Numbered from the stretch's first letter, positions 6,510-12,614 are shown. The stretch: DNA of 12,614 bases from Actinomycetes bacterium (GCA_024227975.1 JAAETV010000695.1:1-12614), one strand, 5' to 3'. Notes: generated by a model from the sequence alone, not told the origin. Program-made: numbers and translations.

Positions 6510-7754
6510 ATGTACGAACGGCGGCGTACCTTCCAACCACCAGCAGGAACCGAGTCGCTACCTTCGGCCCTGTTCGGGCAGAACGATCCCCCGGTTTCCT
6601 TTCCGCTGCCCATGCCGGGCAAGCCAGTCATGGCCGCCGACCCGCCACCCCCTGCCCTTCAGCCAATCCACCGGTACTGGGTCGGCCGGGCTTCGTTCGC
6701 ACGCCGCCTCGGCGCCTTCACCATCGATCATCTGCTCGTCATCGGCTGGTTCTTGCCGCCCCTGCTGGCGATTCTCGGTATCGGCTGGGTGAGCACCGAC
6801 TATGTCTGGTCTGTGTGCACCGACTCCGGCGGCCACCAATACCAGTGCGAGATCGTCTCCGATGCGACGTTGTCGACCTGGCTCCTTCTAGGCGCCATCG
6901 CCGTCATCATCTTCCTCGCCATCTCGTACCTGATCCAGGTTCGACCCCTGGTGTCGACGGGCCAGACGGCGGGACGTCGGACCATGAAGATACGGGTGGT
7001 CAAGGCGGCAACGGGTGAGTGCCTGTCAACCAGGGCCGCTCTCGGCCGTTGGGTATTCGGCCTCTTCGCCATGTTCCAGGTGTTCGTTCTCGGGCATCTC
7101 TGGATGCTCTGGGACCGCAACCGCCAGACCCTCCATGACAAGGCCGTCCGGGCCATCGTGGTCCCAGCCGACGGGGACGCCAACACCTGGATGGCCGCCA
7201 CCCCTCCCCCACCTTCGCAGGCTCTCCCACCCCGACCATTCGTGTCCGATCCACTCACTGATTCGCCCTCATCATCAGCATGGCCAGGAGAGAAGCGGGA
7301 GTGGTCAAGACCGGCCCCTCGGTTCACGGCTACAGCCGAGACCGGGCTCGACCTGACCTCGATGCCACCAGCTCTAGCCGAACTGGCCCGCTGGCTGGTG
7401 ACCAAGGGATTCACCGTCACCAATGCCCATGTCTGGGGGCCAGACCACCAGTCGGGCGAGTTCCGCTTCGAGGATCGGCAAGTGAACATCGACGGCTCCA
7501 ATGGCCAGTGGACGATCATGGTCGGAACTTCGCGCATGAGCAGCGGTTTCCACCCCGACCAGTGGGCAGCCTGGGTCAACGGATCGACCGAGCTCGAGCC
7601 CACCCCGTCCAGCATCGACGAACAGGCTCGGTTCATCATGGAGCGATGGTCTCGGGCCCTGCGCCGGCTCGGTGACGTCACCGAAGCTGAAGCCGAGCTC
7701 GAGGCCCTGGGTCAGACCGGATTCGCCCCCGGCCATACCTCGACCGAAGGCTGA
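6510..7754 (+). CDS. RDD-family membrane protein with an extra C-terminal domain
   Basis: The protein has 414 residues. A Pro-rich N-terminal tail of about 55 residues precedes an RDD domain (about 58-220). Its parts are ASFARRLGAFTIDHLL (61-76, the Arg/Asp pair for which the family is named), a membrane segment at about 74-93, a second at 122-143, the conserved GQTAGRRTMKIRVV (151-164), a third segment at about 181-201 and the closing WDRNRQTLHDKAVRAIVV (201-218). Cys103 and Cys113 flank the loop between the first two membrane segments. RDD proteins are small membrane proteins of mostly unknown function, some implicated in ion or solute transport. Residues 219-280 are a Pro/Ser-rich linker, and 284-400 form a soluble, apparently alpha/beta domain that I do not recognise. 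ATG 6510 is chosen as the first Met after the intergenic region; Met35 and Met41 are alternatives and none has a Shine-Dalgarno sequence. It converges on the acyl-CoA dehydrogenase gene with a 7-nt gap. Confidence 0.88.
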   Translation: MYERRRTFQPPAGTESLPSALFGQNDPPVSFPLPMPGKPVMAADPPPPALQPIHRYWVGRASFARRLGAFTIDHLLVIGWFLPPLLAILGIGWVSTDYVWSVCTDSGGHQYQCEIVSDATLSTWLLLGAIAVIIFLAISYLIQVRPLVSTGQTAGRRTMKIRVVKAATGECLSTRAALGRWVFGLFAMFQVFVLGHLWMLWDRNRQTLHDKAVRAIVVPADGDANTWMAATPPPPSQALPPRPFVSDPLTDSPSSSAWPGEKREWSRPAPRFTATAETGLDLTSMPPALAELARWLVTKGFTVTNAHVWGPDHQSGEFRFEDRQVNIDGSNGQWTIMVGTSRMSSGFHPDQWAAWVNGSTELEPTPSSIDEQARFIMERWSRALRRLGDVTEAEAELEALGQTGFAPGHTSTEG

Positions 7755-7765
7755 GGGGGCCTCAG
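7751..7765. terminator. Perfect hairpin containing both convergent stop codons; possible bidirectional terminator
   Basis: CTGAGG (7751-7756) and CCTCAG (7760-7765) form a perfect 6-bp GC-rich stem around a GGG loop. The TGA stop of the plus-strand RDD gene (7752-7754) is in one arm and the TGA stop of the minus-strand acyl-CoA dehydrogenase gene (complement of 7762-7764) is in the other. With only 7 nt between the genes, this is the natural place for a shared terminator. No strong T-run follows on either strand, which is common in high-GC actinobacteria. Confidence 0.5.
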
Positions 7766-8949
7766 ATGACACCTTTGCGGCTCTGGGCCCAGGGGATGTC
7801 CCGATCGAGGCGGGGCTCACCGGGGAGGCCGAGGACGCGCTCACCCAAGATATTGCGTTGGATCTCGTCGGTCCCGCCCCGGATCGACATCGATGGGGCC
7901 GTGATCGTCTCGATATGACCATGGCCGTCGCTCAGCATGCCTTCGGGCCCGACGGCCCGGTTGGTCAGGAAGGAGCGACCTTTGTAGGACCGAACGGTTC
8001 GCAGCTTGGCCCCTGATCCCGCCGGCGATGGGGCTCCGCCTCTTGATTCGTCAGCTGCTCGCCTGGCCGTCCAGCGAGAAACGAGATCGTGGGCATGGAC
8101 GACGGCCATCTGATCACGTCGGACCGGGTCGATGGCTACCCCGAAAGGAACCAGATCGGCCATCCAGGTCGGGAGTCGAACCTCGGACGAGGCCCCATCA
8201 CCGCCTCCCCTACTACCACCGCCGGCTCGCTCGTGAGCCAAGATCGTCATCGCCACTCGCCAGCCTTCGCCGATGTCACCCACCCTCCACCCCTCGGGCA
8301 CCGTGGCCCCATCGACGAAGACCTCACTGAAATGGGTGTCACCGTTCATCTGAGCCAAGGGACGGACCTCGACCCCGGGGCCGTCCATGCGGACGACGAA
8401 CATCGTGAGCCCCTTGTGCTTCGGCTGATCGGGGTCGGTCCGAGCCAGGCATATCCCCCACTCGGCCCACATGGCTCGGCTGGTCCAGGTCTTCTGGCCG
8501 CTGAGTATCCACTCGTCGCCGTCGCGTTCGGCCCGGAGGCCGACGTTGGCCAGGTCGGAGCCGGCGTCGGGTTCGGAGAACATCTGGCACCAGATCTCGG
8601 CTCCCGAAGCGATCGGGCGGAGCCACTGATCCTTCTGGACCTCGGTTCCATGGGCCAGAAGGGCTGGACCGACCATGCCAAGGCCGATGACGAAAGGGTA
8701 GAGGTCGGGCACGACGAACTCTCGGAGGATGCTCCCGATCAGGGCTTGGTCCTCGCCCGATGCGTCTCTGCCCCCGTAGGCCGCCGGCCAGGAGGGCACA
8801 TGCCAACCCTCACCAACGGTCGCGCCGAGATAGGAGCGGCCGTCGTCGAGATCATCGGATCCAGCCCCCATCGTGGTCAGGCGGGTCTCGGCGTTTCGCC
8901 GCTCCAGGATCGACTCGAACTTCGAGCGAACGTCATCGGCTGTCAGCAT
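7762..8949 (-). CDS. Acyl-CoA dehydrogenase family protein
   Basis: The protein has 395 residues, standard for an FAD-dependent acyl-CoA dehydrogenase that makes trans-2-enoyl-CoA and passes electrons to ETF. The middle beta-domain FAD/substrate signature is WCQMFSEPDAGSDLANVGLR (120-139), followed by GQKTWTSRA (151-159). The C-terminal signature MSIRGGTDEIQRNILGERVL (354-373) is of the type seen in the FadE subunits of mycobacterial steroid degradation. At the position of the medium-chain enzyme's base (Glu376 in the YEGT motif) there is Gly. Glu240 in LAHERAGG aligns with the helix-G base of isovaleryl-CoA dehydrogenase and is the likely catalytic residue. A stretch of about 248-258 is Gly/Ser-rich and differs from the family norm. 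It is divergent from the CMD-like gene and converges on the RDD gene. No partner subunit gene lies next to it. ATG 8949 is chosen as the first Met of the homologous part, with only a weak AGGG well upstream. Confidence 0.95.
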   Translation of the reverse strand: MLTADDVRSKFESILERRNAETRLTTMGAGSDDLDDGRSYLGATVGEGWHVPSWPAAYGGRDASGEDQALIGSILREFVVPDLYPFVIGLGMVGPALLAHGTEVQKDQWLRPIASGAEIWCQMFSEPDAGSDLANVGLRAERDGDEWILSGQKTWTSRAMWAEWGICLARTDPDQPKHKGLTMFVVRMDGPGVEVRPLAQMNGDTHFSEVFVDGATVPEGWRVGDIGEGWRVAMTILAHERAGGGSRGGGDGASSEVRLPTWMADLVPFGVAIDPVRRDQMAVVHAHDLVSRWTARRAADESRGGAPSPAGSGAKLRTVRSYKGRSFLTNRAVGPEGMLSDGHGHIETITAPSMSIRGGTDEIQRNILGERVLGLPGEPRLDRDIPWAQSRKGVI

Positions 8950-9000
8950 GAGTCGATCATCCCTGCCGTGACGGCCATTGGCGAATCGAGTCGACCGTTG

Positions 9001-9016
9001 GGGACCCGACCGTCCC
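9001..9016. promoter_or_regulatory. Dyad symmetry in the divergent acyl-CoA dehydrogenase/CMD promoter region
   Basis: GGGAC (9001-9005) and GTCCC (9012-9016) are inverted around a 6-nt centre (CCGACC). It lies in the 172-nt space between the divergent genes starting at 8949 and 9122. The same stretch carries direct repeats: GACCGT at 8993-8998 and 9008-9013, and CCGACC at 9006-9011 and again ending at 9020. This could be a regulator site, but it is short. Apart from it and a ribosome binding site I see nothing definite in this intergenic space. Confidence 0.22.
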
Positions 9017-9108
9017 GACCATCAGCCTCTGACTCAGCGGCCTCCAGTGGTAGTGGTAGGGGTGGTGATGGCAGAGTGGGCCGAGGCGATCAAGGGGATG
9101 CCACGACT

Positions 9109-9114
9109 AGGGAG
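9109..9114 (+). promoter_or_regulatory. Ribosome binding site that fixes the CMD-like gene start
   Basis: AGGGAG lies 7 nt before ATG 9122, an ideal Shine-Dalgarno placement. In-frame ATGs further upstream (9068, 9098) are followed by residues unlike the family and lack such a site, so translation very probably begins at 9122. Confidence 0.7.
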
Positions 9115-9121
9115 CCACACC

Positions 9122-9919
9122 ATGGCCAAGAAGACCCATCAGGAACGCCGGGCGGCGGGGATCGAGGTTCAGAGCTCAATGGCTGCGGATGGGCTCGACG
9201 CTGAGGCGGCGGCAGCCGCCACCGAGGCGCGACTAGGCCCACTCGGCTCATTCATCATCGACTTCGCCTTCGGGGACGTATGGACCCGGGCCGGGCTGTC
9301 GCGGCGTGATCGCAGCCTGATCGTCGTCACCATTCTGACCACCCTGAATCAGCTCAATCAGCTCCAAGACTATGTCAGGAGGGCGATCAACCATGGTCTG
9401 ACCCGCACCGAGATCGAGGAAGTGATGGTCCAGCTGGCTGGCTACGCCGGCTTCCCGCGGGCCATCGACGGGATGACGACAGCGCTGGCTTCCCTGGCTG
9501 AGATGGACGGAGTCGAGCGTCTGGAACCAAGCCCGCCCGCCGAACCCAAAGACGATGACCGCCGCAGTGCTGACGCTCGGGAGGTGCTGGGCCGGCTGAC
9601 CCTTGGCCAGTCGCCGGGAGGAATTGACGCCGCCATGGGATCGTTCACCGGCACCGCCGGACGCTTTGCTTTCGGGGAGCTGTGGGCCAGGCCCCAGCTC
9701 AGCCGGCGCGACCGGTCACTGGTGGTGTGCGCCACCCTGGTGACCCAGGACAAGCCGAGCGAGTTGCGACTCCACCTCCAAGGGGCCCTCAACCATGGGG
9801 TCACCGTGGAAGAGCTGGAGGAGCTGATGATCACCGTCATCGTCTACGTCGGCTTTCCCACCGCGGTCGAGGGGTTCCGGGCCCTGCGGGAGATCGAAAC
9901 CAGGCAAGAAGAATGCTGA
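9122..9919 (+). CDS. Tandem-domain carboxymuconolactone decarboxylase (CMD)-like protein
   Basis: The protein has 265 residues with two CMD domains in tandem, about 38-128 and 172-260. The repeats align well: FGDVWTRAGLSRRDRSLIVV (50-69) with FGELWARPQLSRRDRSLVVC (184-203), and RAINHGLTRTEIEEVMVQLA (87-106) with GALNHGVTVEELEELMITVI (221-240). They are joined by a charged linker (about 133-152). Single-domain relatives decarboxylate gamma-carboxymuconolactone; others (AhpD) are CxxC peroxidases. No CxxC is present here, so a redox AhpD role is unlikely. The histidine conserved in the L.xHxxGALNxG region is kept in repeat 2 (His218) but is Tyr84 in repeat 1. Reaction and substrate are unknown; a lactone or keto acid decarboxylation in ring catabolism would be in keeping with the family. 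The start is set by AGGGAG 7 nt upstream. The divergent neighbour is the acyl-CoA dehydrogenase. Confidence 0.92.
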   Translation: MAKKTHQERRAAGIEVQSSMAADGLDAEAAAAATEARLGPLGSFIIDFAFGDVWTRAGLSRRDRSLIVVTILTTLNQLNQLQDYVRRAINHGLTRTEIEEVMVQLAGYAGFPRAIDGMTTALASLAEMDGVERLEPSPPAEPKDDDRRSADAREVLGRLTLGQSPGGIDAAMGSFTGTAGRFAFGELWARPQLSRRDRSLVVCATLVTQDKPSELRLHLQGALNHGVTVEELEELMITVIVYVGFPTAVEGFRALREIETRQEEC

Positions 9920-9964
9920 GCCGCGCTTCCCTCGGGACCAGAGTCGTGAGATCATGGTCGGCGC

Positions 9965-9971
9965 GAGGGGG
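9965..9971 (+). promoter_or_regulatory. Ribosome binding site of the L,D-transpeptidase gene
   Basis: GAGGGGG lies 9 nt before ATG 9981 within the 61-nt gap after the CMD-like gene. It supports ATG 9981 as the start, which also places a signal peptide at the very N-terminus. Confidence 0.6.
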
Positions 9972-9980
9972 CAGTAATCA

Positions 9981-11099
9981 ATGAACGTTCGAATGGCAGC
10001 AATTATTTCGGCCATGGCGCTGCTTGGTGCCGCCTGCTCAACGGCATCGAGCTCGACCGACGACGCTGACGGCTCGACGACCACGACCGGTTCGTCAGAA
10101 TCGACCGCCTCGACGACCACGACCGACTCATCAGGGTCGACTGGTGACACGGCGGCTCCGAGCCAGGAGACAACAACGACCGTCACGAACGAGCCAGAGG
10201 TGACGACCTCCACCATCGTGGATGGGCTGGTTCTCACTGACCCGATACTCGGGCCGGAGCCAGTCATCCTGGCTCCAAGCGGACCTGGAGACCGGGGTGA
10301 CGACGTCAAGTCGCTACAGGTGCGCTTATCCGCCTTCGGCTTCGCTCCAGGTACACCGGATGGTTCATACGGTCACAAGACAGGGGTCGCGGTCCAGGCG
10401 TTCCAGGGCCTCATGGGTTTGGACGAGACAGGGATCGCCGACACCGAGACCGTCGCCACCTTGCTCGCCTACCGCTACGACGGCCTCGTACTCCACGCTG
10501 GTGACGAGGGAGAGGCGGTGGAGTCCCTGCAGAAGAGGTTGGCCAGTGGGCCCTTCAACCCCGGCCCGATTGACGGAGAATACGGTTCGGCAACCATCAC
10601 CGCAGTATGGGCGCTGGAGAAGCTGGCGGGAGTCCCCGTCGATGGTGATTGGGGTCCGCTGGATGAGATGGCCTGGGAGCAGTTGACTGACAACCAGATC
10701 GGTCATCCCGAGAAGGATCACGACCAGCGCTGGGTCGAGTTCGACCTGTCGGACCAGCTGGTCAAGGTCTACGACCCCGGATCGACGGTCCCGGTTCTGA
10801 TCAGCCATGCGTCGAGTGGGAGCGGTGTCCCTTGGGCCAACGAAGACCACAGTGGTAGCTCGATCACCCCCACCGGCAGCTTCCACATCAACGGCAGGAT
10901 CAGTGGCTGGCGCGAGTCGAGCCTCAACATCGGCCGGCTCTACAACCCCTTGTACTTCAACGGAGGGATCGCCTTCCACGGGGCCACCTCGGTCCCCTTA
11001 TACCCGGCAAGCCATGGTTGTGTCCGCCTTCCCATGCACATCGCCGAGGAGATGCCGAGCGAGCTACCCAATGGCACCCCGGTCCATGTCCTCCCCTAG
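9981..11099 (+). CDS. Lipoprotein L,D-transpeptidase (YkuD) with two peptidoglycan-binding domains
   Basis: The protein has 372 residues. A short signal peptide (MNVRMAAIISAMALLGAAC) ends in a lipobox with Cys19, so the protein is probably lipid-anchored outside the cytoplasmic membrane. A Ser/Thr/Asp-rich linker (about 20-80) spans into the wall. Two PG_binding_1-type repeats follow: one at about 105-165 (GDRGDDVKSLQVRLSAFGF, then TPDGSYGHKT and VQAFQ) and one at about 174-235 (GDEGEAVESLQKRLA, then IDGEYGSAT and VDGDWG). The catalytic YkuD domain occupies about 250-372, beginning VEFDLSDQLVKVYD. Its active site is complete: His333-Gly334 and SHGCVR with Ser344, His345, nucleophile Cys347 and Arg349. 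Such enzymes form 3-3 peptide crosslinks or attach proteins to peptidoglycan. The TPTGSFHI stretch is a usual family element. It stands 61 nt after the CMD-like gene with its own ribosome binding site and no functional link to it. Confidence 0.95.
   Translation: MNVRMAAIISAMALLGAACSTASSSTDDADGSTTTTGSSESTASTTTTDSSGSTGDTAAPSQETTTTVTNEPEVTTSTIVDGLVLTDPILGPEPVILAPSGPGDRGDDVKSLQVRLSAFGFAPGTPDGSYGHKTGVAVQAFQGLMGLDETGIADTETVATLLAYRYDGLVLHAGDEGEAVESLQKRLASGPFNPGPIDGEYGSATITAVWALEKLAGVPVDGDWGPLDEMAWEQLTDNQIGHPEKDHDQRWVEFDLSDQLVKVYDPGSTVPVLISHASSGSGVPWANEDHSGSSITPTGSFHINGRISGWRESSLNIGRLYNPLYFNGGIAFHGATSVPLYPASHGCVRLPMHIAEEMPSELPNGTPVHVLP
10073..10144 (+). repeat. 36-bp tandem repeat (two copies) in the transpeptidase linker
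   Basis: A 17-bp block, CTCGACGACCACGACCG, occurs at 10073-10089 and again at 10109-10125, exactly 36 bp apart, and the 16-bp stretches that follow are similar (11 of 16 bases). The two units encode 12-residue blocks beginning STTTT, at about residues 32-43 and 44-55. This is an in-frame minisatellite in the wall-spanning linker and would allow its length to change without shifting the frame. Confidence 0.75.
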
Positions 11100-11129
11100 C
11101 ACAACTCTTTCCCGCCCGAAGTCGAACGA

Positions 11130-11576
11130 TCAGTCCTCATTCTTGGCCCAGGCGCCGGCATTGAGGAAGGGGGCGGACAGGTCAGGAGGTCCGGCGTAGT
11201 GGACGACGAGGCTGCGCTCGGCGAAGCACCAGCGACCATCGACCAGGACATAGGCGTCGTCATAGTGGGCCAGCAGGATGCCGACCTCACCGTTGGTTCG
11301 ACGGAACGACTCCTGGATGTGCCATCGTCCCGATCCGGCACCGGCTTCCTCGTCGAGGGTGTAAGTGCCGTTCAAGACGGTCTGGACAACAGCGTCGAAG
11401 GTACCCATCGCCCGGTACCAGAACTCGACGATGGCGTCGCGTCCTTCCTGAGTCCGGCCGGGGATGAGAGTCCACCGGGCGTCGGGGGCCCAAGTAGCAC
11501 CCCACTGCTCACCGTCGAAGTTGACGACAGCGTCGGCGTAGAGATGCACCAGCTCGGCGATGGGGTCTCGTGACAT
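11130..11576 (-). CDS. SnoaL/NTF2-like (SnoaL_4-type) small protein
   Basis: The protein has 148 residues, one cone-shaped NTF2-like domain. Family features are the N-terminal helix IAELVHLYADAVVNFDGEQW (6-25), WAPDARWTLIPG (29-40) with the following GRDAIVEFW (45-53), and the late strands DDAYVLVDGRWCFAERSLVV (106-125). The fold serves as hydratase, dehydratase, isomerase or cyclase in scytalone dehydratase, BaiE bile-acid dehydratase, SnoaL and many proteins of unknown role. Tyr13, Asp15, His86 and His104 are polar residues that could line the pocket; I cannot assign catalysis. The start is supported by GGAGAG 5 nt before ATG 11576. The histidine ammonia-lyase gene ends 84 nt upstream on the same strand, so they might share a transcript, though a TAGGTT hexamer in the gap could be a separate -10. 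It converges on the transpeptidase gene with a 30-nt gap. Family call is good; function unknown. Confidence 0.88.
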   Translation of the reverse strand: MSRDPIAELVHLYADAVVNFDGEQWGATWAPDARWTLIPGRTQEGRDAIVEFWYRAMGTFDAVVQTVLNGTYTLDEEAGAGSGRWHIQESFRRTNGEVGILLAHYDDAYVLVDGRWCFAERSLVVHYAGPPDLSAPFLNAGAWAKNED

Positions 11577-11581
11577 AGGGG

Positions 11582-11587
11582 CTCTCC
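11582..11587 (-). promoter_or_regulatory. Ribosome binding site of the SnoaL-like gene
   Basis: GGAGAG on the minus strand lies 5 nt before ATG 11576 and confirms this start. Confidence 0.6.
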
Positions 11588-11660
11588 GCTTCGATCTGAT
11601 CGGTGACGCAAACCTAGACGCCGCGGCCGGGACACCCCCCGGGTCTGGAGCAATGAGGTA

Positions 11661-12614
11661 CTAGTGGAAGACGAAACCCGCCTCGGTCAGGACCGAGGTT
11701 GGTTCATCGGCCATCAATAGCTGCTCGGCGGCCCTGAGATCCGGTGAGACCACCCGATCGGGCCCCGGACCGGGGACCTGGGTGCGCACCAGTTTCACCA
11801 TCAGGCCAGTGGGGGTGGCCGCTTGGAGGGGCTGACGAAGATCGATCGCTCGGGCCGCGACGACGTATTCGACGGCGATGATTCGGCGGACATTGTCGAT
11901 GACCTTGCGCAGCTTTCTGGCCGCACTCCAGGCCATAGAGACATGGTCCTCTTGCATCCCAGAAGTTGGAAGTGAGTCAACCGATGCCGGGGCGGCAAGA
12001 CGCTTGTTCTCGGAGGCCATGGCGGCGGCGGTGTAGTGACCGATCATGAGGCCACTGTCAACCCCGACCTCGTGGGCCAGGAATGGCGGCAGGCCCTGGT
12101 TGCGTACCCGGTCGAGAAGGCGATCCATTCGTCGCTCGGCGATGGCCCCCACTTCGGCCATGGCGATGGCAAGGAAATCGGCGGCAAAGCCAAGGGGGGC
12201 GCCGTGGAAATTGCCGCAAGACTCGACCCGCCCGTCGGGCAGGACCATCGGGTTGTCGATCGCTGATGCGAGCTCGATCTCGGCCACCCGTCGAGCGTGT
12301 TCCATCGTGTCACGGGCTGCGCCATGGACGGCTGGCGTGCACCGGATCGAGTATGCGTCCTGGACCCGGGGATCCTCGGTGGCGTGGCTGGCCACAATCG
12401 GTGAGCCCTCCAACATGGTCCTGAGGTTGGCGGCGCTGGCTGCTTGGCCAGGGTGAGGACGTAGAGCCTGTAGGTCGGCGGCGAAGGGGCCATCGGTGGC
12501 CAAGAGACCCTCGATGGTCATGGCGCTGATCATGTCGGCCTGGACGAGGAGGCGCTGAGCATCGTGGAGGGCCAGGCAGAGCATGCCGAGGATGGCGTCG
12601 GTCCCGTTGGTGAC
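11661..12614 (-). CDS. hutH: Histidine ammonia-lyase, C-terminal part (5' end beyond window)
   Basis: The frame is open to the window edge and gives the last 317 residues; about 190 N-terminal residues, including the Ala-Ser-Gly triad that forms the MIO cofactor, lie outside. The enzyme removes ammonia from L-histidine to give urocanate. Residues known from Pseudomonas putida HutH fall at matching spacing: Asn195 as the third visible residue in VTNGT, Tyr280 and Arg283 in DAYSIRC (visible residues 88 and 91), the Phe of GNFHG (136) and Glu414 in MQEDHVSM (222). The segment LAAPASVDSLPTSGMQEDHV is the most diagnostic, and QE here favours histidine over phenylalanine or tyrosine lyases. The C-terminal length also matches HutH. 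No other hut gene is visible downstream, where a SnoaL-like gene follows after 84 nt. Internal Met codons near 12584 are not the start. An aromatic amino acid mutase or lyase of another specificity is the main alternative. Confidence 0.9.
   Translation of the reverse strand, partial: VTNGTDAILGMLCLALHDAQRLLVQADMISAMTIEGLLATDGPFAADLQALRPHPGQAASAANLRTMLEGSPIVASHATEDPRVQDAYSIRCTPAVHGAARDTMEHARRVAEIELASAIDNPMVLPDGRVESCGNFHGAPLGFAADFLAIAMAEVGAIAERRMDRLLDRVRNQGLPPFLAHEVGVDSGLMIGHYTAAAMASENKRLAAPASVDSLPTSGMQEDHVSMAWSAARKLRKVIDNVRRIIAVEYVVAARAIDLRQPLQAATPTGLMVKLVRTQVPGPGPDRVVSPDLRAAEQLLMADEPTSVLTEAGFVFH

Noticed and set aside
8978..9121. Upstream extension of the CMD-like gene
   Set aside because: The residues do not resemble the family, and a strong ribosome binding site at 9109-9114 points to ATG 9122.
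11100..11129. Possible terminator between the transpeptidase and SnoaL-like genes
   Set aside because: I looked for a hairpin in this 30-nt convergent gap and found no stem of useful length and no T-run.
11577..11660. Promoter for the SnoaL-like gene (TAGGTT on the minus strand at 11611-11616)
   Set aside because: The hexamer fits TAnnnT, but the -35 position reads as a G-run and the pattern is common by chance, so I did not list it as a feature.
1..12614. CRISPR arrays, tRNA/rRNA genes, insertion sequences, phage or defence genes
   Set aside because: No regularly spaced repeats, no cloverleaf or rRNA-like stretches, and no transposase, integrase, nuclease or toxin-antitoxin motifs were seen. 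All long stretches are explained by the listed genes.

Overview
This is a high-GC, gene-dense chromosomal window with 13 protein-coding genes, two of them cut by the window edges. I see no RNA gene, CRISPR array, insertion sequence or phage gene. The GC-rich coding, the many CoA-dependent catabolic families, the RDD membrane protein, and a lipid-anchored L,D-transpeptidase with a Ser/Thr/Asp linker all suggest an actinobacterium. The style resembles environmental Acidimicrobiia-type genomes, but that placement is an inference from gene content.

Layout. Positions 3-1252 (+) hold the end of a RidA-family protein and a crotonase-fold (enoyl-CoA hydratase/isomerase) protein. Positions 1288-6418 (-) hold five co-directional genes. 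In transcription order these are an amidase, a class III (CaiB/BaiF) CoA-transferase, a small SEC-C zinc-motif protein, a 3-hydroxyisobutyrate-dehydrogenase-type oxidoreductase and a second CaiB/BaiF CoA-transferase. They are packed with a 1-nt overlap and gaps of 12, 81 and 5 nt. Next come an RDD-family membrane protein (6510-7754, +) and, convergent with it, an acyl-CoA dehydrogenase (7762-8949, -). Divergent from that are a tandem-domain carboxymuconolactone-decarboxylase-like protein (9122-9919, +) and a lipoprotein L,D-transpeptidase (9981-11099, +). The window ends with a SnoaL/NTF2-like protein (11130-11576, -) and the C-terminal two thirds of a histidine ammonia-lyase (11661 to the edge, -).

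How the genes may work together. Amidase, two CoA-transferases, hydroxyacid dehydrogenase, crotonase and acyl-CoA dehydrogenase are the tools for freeing a carboxylic acid from an amide, moving CoA onto it and degrading the acyl-CoA. The RidA, CMD-like and SnoaL-like proteins are common companions in such clusters. The substrate cannot be read from the sequence. The RDD protein and the L,D-transpeptidase are envelope genes with no evident link to this metabolism.

Points worth a second look: the crotonase lacks both classical catalytic glutamates; the SEC-C protein sits inside a catabolic operon; the RDD protein has an unassigned C-terminal domain; the CMD protein has one repeat with the family histidine and one without; and a perfect hairpin contains the stop codons of two convergent genes, one in each arm. 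I did not find a convincing new defence or mobile system. The oddities are in atypical members of metabolic families.
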